A stretch of 64,000 nt of DNA from Promicromonospora soli (GTDB taxonomy: Bacteria > Actinomycetota > Actinomycetes > Actinomycetales > Cellulomonadaceae), in assembly GCF_014653785.1 (NCBI RefSeq), contig NZ_BNAS01000002.1, positions 859,128 to 923,127 of the forward strand, in the 5' to 3' direction. Position numbers and translations under genes: made by a program. Each line of letters starts with the position of its first letter. Within the stretch, counting starts at the first letter, position 1. The notes under the pieces were generated by a model that saw nothing but the letters and a program-made list of their open reading frames with translations, made no database searches and had not been told where the DNA came from. Of the stretch, positions 59,527-64,000 are shown piece after piece.

Positions 59527-61554
59527 GTGACGACCAGCAGAACTGCCCGGACGAGCACTGCGAGCGGCCCCGCGAGCCCCTCCTGGCTCGTCGCGGCGCT
59601 GCCCGCCGCGGCTCTGGTGGCGCTGGCCGCCCTCTTCGCGGCGGGCGCGTTCTCCGGTGCGTTCACCGCGTTCGCCAGCTTCACGGACCCGGGCGTCGTC
59701 GTGCGCTGGGGCATGCCCGTCGCGACGGTGACCACCGAGCTGGCCCTCGCGGTGACCATGGGCTCGCTCGCGCTGGCGGCCTGCGTCCTGCCGCGCGGGC
59801 CGCTGGTGGACCGGGCCCTCGGGGTCGCGGGCGTCTCCGCCGGGGTGTGGACCCTGGCGGCGCTGGTGCAGCTCGTACTGCGCTTCTCGTGGTCCACTTA
59901 CCTGCCCCTGGACGCGCCGACGTTCGGGCCGGCGCTGATGGAGTACGTCTCGACCATCGCCGTCGGCCGCACGTACCTGGCGATAGTGATCGTGGCCGCT
60001 CTGACGGCGGCCGTCGCGCTGCTGGTGCGCGGCCCGGTGGGCGCCCTGTGCACCATCGCGCTGCCGCTCGTCGCGCTCGGCATGCAGTCCTCGACCGGCC
60101 ACGCAGCCGGCGCCTCCAGCCACGACCTCGCGGTCTCCGCCCTGTTCCTGCACCTCGGCGGCGCGGCCCTCTGGATCGGCGGGCTGGGCGCCATCGTCCT
60201 CGTCGGCCTGCGGTACGCCGCGACCGCCGACGTGATCCGGCGGTACTCCGGGATCGCCCTCTGGTGCTTCGCAGCGGTAGCGGTCTCCGGCCTGGTCAGC
60301 GCATGGATCCGGATCGGCTCGCTCGACGGGCTGAGCACCGACTACGGGATCCTGCTGGTGGCGAAGGCAGCGCTGCTGGTAGTCCTCGGCAGCCTGGGCT
60401 GGCTGCACCGCAGCACGGTCGTCGCCCGCCTCTCCGCCGGCACCGCCACGAGGAACGAGGCGGTGGGGCTGTTCTGGCGGCTCGCCGCGGTGGAGATCGG
60501 GGTGATGGGTGCGGTGTCGGGCGTTGCGGTCGCCCTGGGCTCCACGGCACCCCCCGTGCCTGACGAAGCGATCGCCGACGCCACTCCCGCCGAGATCGTC
60601 ACCGGCCACCCGCTGCCGCCCGAACCCACCGTGCTGCGCTGGCTCACCGAGTTCCAGTGGGACGTCATAGTCGCCTTCGCGTGCGCGGCCGCCGTCATCG
60701 TGTACGTCCGATGGGCGCTGCGCCTGCGGCGTCGGGGGGACGCCTGGCCCGTGGGCCGCACCATCTCCTGGTGCCTCGGCATCCTGGTCCTCTTCTGGGC
60801 CACGAGCGGCGGGGCGGCCGCCTACGGGCACGTCCTGTTCAGCGCGCACATGGTGCAGCACATGGTCCTGGCGATGGTCGTGCCGCTGTTCCTCGTGCTG
60901 GCCGCGCCGGTCACGCTGCTCGCGCGAGCGGTCCCGGCGCGCAAGGACGACTCGCGCGGCCCCCGCGAGTGGGTCCTGCTGCTGGTCCACTCCGCCCTGG
61001 GCCGGTTCATGGCGAACCCGGTCGTGGCCGCCGTCCTGTTCGCGGGCGGGATGGTCGTCTTCTACTTCACGCCCCTGTTCGAGCTGGCGCTGACCACTTA
61101 CGCGGGCCACCTGTGGATGATCGCCCACTTCACGCTCGTGGGATACCTCTTCGCGAACGCGCTGGTCGGCGTCGACCCCGGGCCGTCCCGCCCCGGGTAC
61201 CCGCTGCGGCTCGTGCTGCTGTTCGCCACGATGGCGTTCCACGCGTTCTTCGGCGTCACGCTGACCTCGGGCACCGCGCTGCTCGTGCCCGACTGGTTCG
61301 GGCTCATGGGCCGCCCGTGGGGCCCTAGCGCCATCGAGGACCAGCAGAAGGGCGGCGCAGTCGCCTGGGGCATCGGCGAGCTGCCGACCCTGCTGCTCGC
61401 CATCGGCGTCGCGATCTCCTGGACGCGGTCCGACGAGCGCGAGGCCAGGCGGAGCGACCGCAAGGCGGAGCGCGACGGCGACGCCGAGCTCGAGGCGTAC
61501 AACAAGATGCTGGCCGAAAAGGCGGACCAGGCGGCAAAACGCGGCGAGGGCTGA
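59527..61554 (+). CDS. CopD-CtaG copper/cytochrome oxidase assembly fusion
   Basis: 675 residues, an integral membrane protein with about 15 helices. The first part (about 60-330) is a CopD-like copper resistance domain (LFLHLGGAALWIGGLGAIVL with His). The second (about 375-625) is Caa3_CtaG, the cytochrome c oxidase assembly domain (HVLFSAHMVQHMVLAMVVPLF, TTYAGHLWMIAHFTLVGYLF and FATMAFHAFFGV, all with conserved His). It likely handles copper for oxidase. Fusion of these two domains is common in actinobacteria. The C-terminal 50 residues are charged and coiled. Confidence 0.9.
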   Translation: MTTSRTARTSTASGPASPSWLVAALPAAALVALAALFAAGAFSGAFTAFASFTDPGVVVRWGMPVATVTTELALAVTMGSLALAACVLPRGPLVDRALGVAGVSAGVWTLAALVQLVLRFSWSTYLPLDAPTFGPALMEYVSTIAVGRTYLAIVIVAALTAAVALLVRGPVGALCTIALPLVALGMQSSTGHAAGASSHDLAVSALFLHLGGAALWIGGLGAIVLVGLRYAATADVIRRYSGIALWCFAAVAVSGLVSAWIRIGSLDGLSTDYGILLVAKAALLVVLGSLGWLHRSTVVARLSAGTATRNEAVGLFWRLAAVEIGVMGAVSGVAVALGSTAPPVPDEAIADATPAEIVTGHPLPPEPTVLRWLTEFQWDVIVAFACAAAVIVYVRWALRLRRRGDAWPVGRTISWCLGILVLFWATSGGAAAYGHVLFSAHMVQHMVLAMVVPLFLVLAAPVTLLARAVPARKDDSRGPREWVLLLVHSALGRFMANPVVAAVLFAGGMVVFYFTPLFELALTTYAGHLWMIAHFTLVGYLFANALVGVDPGPSRPGYPLRLVLLFATMAFHAFFGVTLTSGTALLVPDWFGLMGRPWGPSAIEDQQKGGAVAWGIGELPTLLLAIGVAISWTRSDEREARRSDRKAERDGDAELEAYNKMLAEKADQAAKRGEG

Positions 61555-61563
61555 CGGGCCCCT

Positions 61564-61626
61564 GGTTGTGGGCGGGATCATTGCGCCTAAAACGGTCTCG
61601 TAGCCGTAAAAATCGCGCCCACAACC
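61564..61626 (+). terminator. inverted repeat after CopD-CtaG
   Basis: GGTTGTGGGCG (61564-61574) pairs perfectly with CGCCCACAACC (61616-61626) with a 41-base loop. A weak terminator or a repeat; it precedes the S9 peptidase start by 26 bp. Confidence 0.45.
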
Positions 61627-61652
61627 CGGGGCGCACGTGATAGACGTGTCGC

Positions 61653-63845
61653 GTGAGCGAATCTCCGCAGACCCCGTTCCACGACCTCGACCACTACGTC
61701 GCCATCCCGCGCCTCACCGGCCTCACGGCCAGCCATGACGGCACCCGCCTCGTCGCAGGAGTCCAGACGCTCGACGGCGAGCGCACCGGGTACCGCACCG
61801 CCCTCTGGGAGGTCGACCCGGCGGGTGAGGCGCCCGCCCGGCGGCTGACCCGGTCCGCGAAGGGCGAGTCGTCGGCCGTCTTCACGCGGTCCGGCGACCT
61901 CCTGTTCACCTCCGCCCGGCCCGACCCGGACGGCAAGGAGGGCGACGACCCCAAGTCCGCCCTCTGGCTCCTGCCGGCGGGCGGCGGCGAGGCCCGCGTG
62001 ATCGCGGCCCCGCCGGGCGGCGCCTCGGGCGCGCTCACGGCGCGCGACGCCGACACGGTCAGCGTCGCCGCCGCCCTCCTGCCCTCCGCGAAGGACATGC
62101 CCCAGGACGCCGAGCTGCGCAAGGCCCGCAAGGACCAGAAGGTCTCCGCGATCCTGCACACCGGGTACCCGGTGCGGTACTGGGACCACGACCTCGGCCC
62201 CGACCAGGAGCGACGTTTCGTGGGCGACCTCGCGGCGCTCGCGGACGAGCCGGCGTCGCCGCTGCCCGGGGCCACCGGCGAAACGCCGGACGAGACGCCG
62301 GACGAGACGCCGGGTCAGCACCTCGGCCTGCGCGACCTCACCGGCGCCGGCCGGCACCTGCTGAACCACTCCGCCGACCTGTCGGCGGACGGCACGACGC
62401 TCGTCACCAGCTGGAGCGTGAACGACGGGGCGGCGGTCCGCAGCACCCTCGTCGCGTTCGACACGGCGACGGGCGAGCGCCGCACGCTCGTGGACGACCC
62501 GGACGGCGACGCCGAAGGGCCGCGCATCTCGCCGGACGGCGCCTGGGTCGCCTACGTGACCGAGTCGATCTCGTCGCCGACCGAGGCGCCGGTGATCCGC
62601 CTCGCCCTGGTGCCGACCGACGGCTCCGCTGAGCCGGTGGTGCTCGCTGACGACTGGGACCGCTGGCCCGGCCGCCCCACCTGGCTCCCCGACGGCAGCG
62701 GCCTGCTGGTCCAGGCCGACGACGACGGCCGCGGCCCGGTCTTCCTGCTCACGTTCTCGGGGGCACTCCCGGGCAGTGACGTGGCCGTCGAGAAGCTGAC
62801 CAGCGACGACGCCGTCTTCTCGGACCTCTCTGTCACGTCCGACGGCGCAACCCTGTTCGCGCTGCGCACCTCCTACCTGGCTCCGGCCGAGCCGGTGCGC
62901 ATCGACCTGGCGGCGTTCCTCGCCTCCGGCGCCGCGGGGGAGCGGACGCCGGTCGCGGCGACCGTCCTTCGTTCGCCGGTGCCCGCCCCGGAGCTGCCGG
63001 GCACGCTCACCGAGATCGAGACCACCGCCGAGGACGGCACGCGCGTGCGCGCCTGGCTCGCGCTGCCGCACTCGGTGGCGGCCCTACGGCAGTCTCAGGA
63101 CCCGTCTGTCGAGTCCCAGACGCGGGCCCCGCTCCTGCTGTGGATCCATGGCGGCCCGCTCGGCTCCTGGAACGCCTGGAGCTGGCGCTGGAACCCGTGG
63201 CTGATGGTCGCCCAGGGCTACGCCGTGCTGCTGCCGGACCCGGGACTGTCGACCGGGTACGGCCAGGAGTTCATCCAGCGCGGCTGGGGCAGCTGGGGCA
63301 AGCTGCCGTTCACCGACCTGATGGCGATCACAGATGCGGCCGAGGCGCTGCCCGAGATCGACGAGACCCGCACGGCCGCGATGGGCGGCTCGTTCGGCGG
63401 ATACATGGCGAACTGGGTGGCCGGCCACACAGACCGGTTCAAGGCCGTCGTCACGCATGCAAGCCTGTGGGCGCTGGACCAGTTCGGCCCGACCACGGAC
63501 GCCGGGTACTACTGGGCGCGCGAGATGACGCCCGAGGCGGCCCTGGAGAACAGCCCGCACCTGGCCGTCGGCGACATCCGCACCCCGATGCTCGTGATCC
63601 ACGGGGACAAGGACTATCGCGTCCCGATCGGCGAGGGCCTGCGTCTCTGGTACGAGCTGCTGACGAAGTCGGGCCTCCCGGCGTCCGACGACGGCGAGAC
63701 GGTGCACCGGTTCCTGTACTTTCCGGACGAGAACCACTGGGTGCTCACACCGCAGAACGCCAAGGTCTGGTACCAGGTGGTATCGGCGTTCCTCGCGGAG
63801 CAGGTGCTGGGCGAGACGCCGGAGCTGCCGACGACCCTCGGCTGA
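61653..63845 (+). CDS. S9-family prolyl oligopeptidase
   Basis: 730 residues: an N-terminal beta-propeller (about 1-440) and an alpha/beta hydrolase (about 450-730) with GGSFGGYMANWVAGHTD (Ser), HGDKDYRVP (Asp) and PDENHWVLTP (His). This is the acylaminoacyl-peptidase/DPP group, which cleaves short peptides in the cytosol. Residues near 210-220 repeat TPDE (ETPDETPDETPG) from a 12-bp DNA repeat. GTG 61653. It could process peptides further along with the tricorn protease earlier in the window. Confidence 0.92.
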   Translation: MSESPQTPFHDLDHYVAIPRLTGLTASHDGTRLVAGVQTLDGERTGYRTALWEVDPAGEAPARRLTRSAKGESSAVFTRSGDLLFTSARPDPDGKEGDDPKSALWLLPAGGGEARVIAAPPGGASGALTARDADTVSVAAALLPSAKDMPQDAELRKARKDQKVSAILHTGYPVRYWDHDLGPDQERRFVGDLAALADEPASPLPGATGETPDETPDETPGQHLGLRDLTGAGRHLLNHSADLSADGTTLVTSWSVNDGAAVRSTLVAFDTATGERRTLVDDPDGDAEGPRISPDGAWVAYVTESISSPTEAPVIRLALVPTDGSAEPVVLADDWDRWPGRPTWLPDGSGLLVQADDDGRGPVFLLTFSGALPGSDVAVEKLTSDDAVFSDLSVTSDGATLFALRTSYLAPAEPVRIDLAAFLASGAAGERTPVAATVLRSPVPAPELPGTLTEIETTAEDGTRVRAWLALPHSVAALRQSQDPSVESQTRAPLLLWIHGGPLGSWNAWSWRWNPWLMVAQGYAVLLPDPGLSTGYGQEFIQRGWGSWGKLPFTDLMAITDAAEALPEIDETRTAAMGGSFGGYMANWVAGHTDRFKAVVTHASLWALDQFGPTTDAGYYWAREMTPEAALENSPHLAVGDIRTPMLVIHGDKDYRVPIGEGLRLWYELLTKSGLPASDDGETVHRFLYFPDENHWVLTPQNAKVWYQVVSAFLAEQVLGETPELPTTLG

Positions 63846-63882
63846 CGGACGGTGCTCCGCGGCGATCTTCGCCGTGGTGGAG

Positions 63883-63920
63883 GCCGAGGTAGAGCGGTCG
63901 GACGGCCGCTCTACCTCGGC
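63883..63920. terminator. bidirectional terminator, perfect 15-bp stem
   Basis: 63883-63897 pairs perfectly with 63906-63920 around an 8-base loop, between the S9 peptidase and the convergent partial gene. The GCCGAGGTAG core matches the hairpin at 12477-12516. Confidence 0.85.
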
Positions 63921-63929
63921 GTGGCGCGC

Positions 63930-64000
63930 TCAGCCGGCGCGGACCGCGCCCACGACCCGCACGCGCACTGCGACGTCGTCGATCTCCTCAGGGATCTTGT
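63930..64000 (-). CDS. C-terminal end of an unidentified protein (partial)
   Basis: The last 22 codons of a gene entering from the right end of the window; they read KIPEEIDDVAVRVRVVGAVRAG and a TGA stop. Too short to identify. Placed by its clean stop next to the terminator and the codon pattern. Confidence 0.4.
   Translation of the reverse strand, partial: KIPEEIDDVAVRVRVVGAVRAG

Overview
The window is chromosomal DNA from a high-GC Gram-positive actinobacterium. Evidence: very high GC in third codon positions, many GTG (and one TTG) starts, a WhiB7-type regulator with an RGRPR AT-hook, a tricorn protease, twin-arginine signal peptides, an LAxTG-type wall anchor, and promoters of the TAnnnT leaderless kind. 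The gene mix resembles the Promicromonosporaceae/Cellulomonadaceae (Micrococcales), but genus cannot be settled from the sequence alone. I see no rRNA, tRNA, CRISPR array, transposase or prophage; the window is almost entirely protein-coding.

Layout. 0-9 kb: a SAM methyltransferase, a tricorn protease, metY with a CoA-binding protein, a uridine-kinase-like protein without a P-loop, a double VOC protein and an APH-like phosphotransferase preceded by two DnaA-box sequences. 9.1-16.6 kb: an arsenic island built from fusion proteins. It holds a stand-alone ArsR, two ArsR-like/ArsC fusions, a CoA-disulfide-reductase-like/rhodanese/ArsC triple fusion, an ArsO-like flavoprotein and an aquaglyceroporin, with no ArsB or Acr3 pump. 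16.7-21.4 kb: a Tat-exported phosphoesterase, a MOSC protein whose start lies in a hairpin, a double-HTH MerR with a divergent DUF6194 gene, a PH-domain membrane protein and a histidine phosphatase. 21.5-25.3 kb: an AraC regulator, an aromatic hydroxylase and a hydroxyquinol 1,2-dioxygenase. 25.3-28.2 kb: two small ORFs with strong ribosome binding sites, an adenylosuccinate-lyase-family protein and an RNase HI homologue that has lost most catalytic carboxylates. 28.4-32.5 kb: a ferritin-like/VIT1 transporter and two secreted low-complexity surface proteins, the second with an LAQTG anchor. 32.6-37.3 kb: two MFS exporters and an NfeD-flotillin pair. 37.4-41.8 kb: a GNAT protein, a Tat-exported DigH/GHL10-like glycosidase, a rhodanese and phosphoglucomutase. 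41.9-47.8 kb: a TetR gene facing an MMPL-YhgE/Pip export operon across a large palindrome. 47.9-54.9 kb: a conserved hypothetical, an M20 amidohydrolase, purB, a WXG100-like/lipase pair, a holin-like membrane protein and a HisC-type aminotransferase. 55-58.9 kb: a three-gene 2-oxoacid dehydrogenase operon (E1alpha, E1beta, E2) behind three phased copies of a 14-bp palindrome. 59-64 kb: whiB7, a CopD-CtaG fusion, an S9 peptidase and the tail of one more gene.

How the parts work together. In the arsenic island, arsRC2, the triple fusion and the MIP channel form a translationally coupled operon (4-bp stop/start overlaps) that would reduce arsenate and let arsenite leave through the channel. The ArsR/arsRC1 pair and the ArsO-like gene diverge from a second operator. 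Convergent genes are usually separated by long, often perfect hairpins acting as bidirectional terminators; two of these share a GGTCGAG-type core and two others share a GCCGAGGTAG core.
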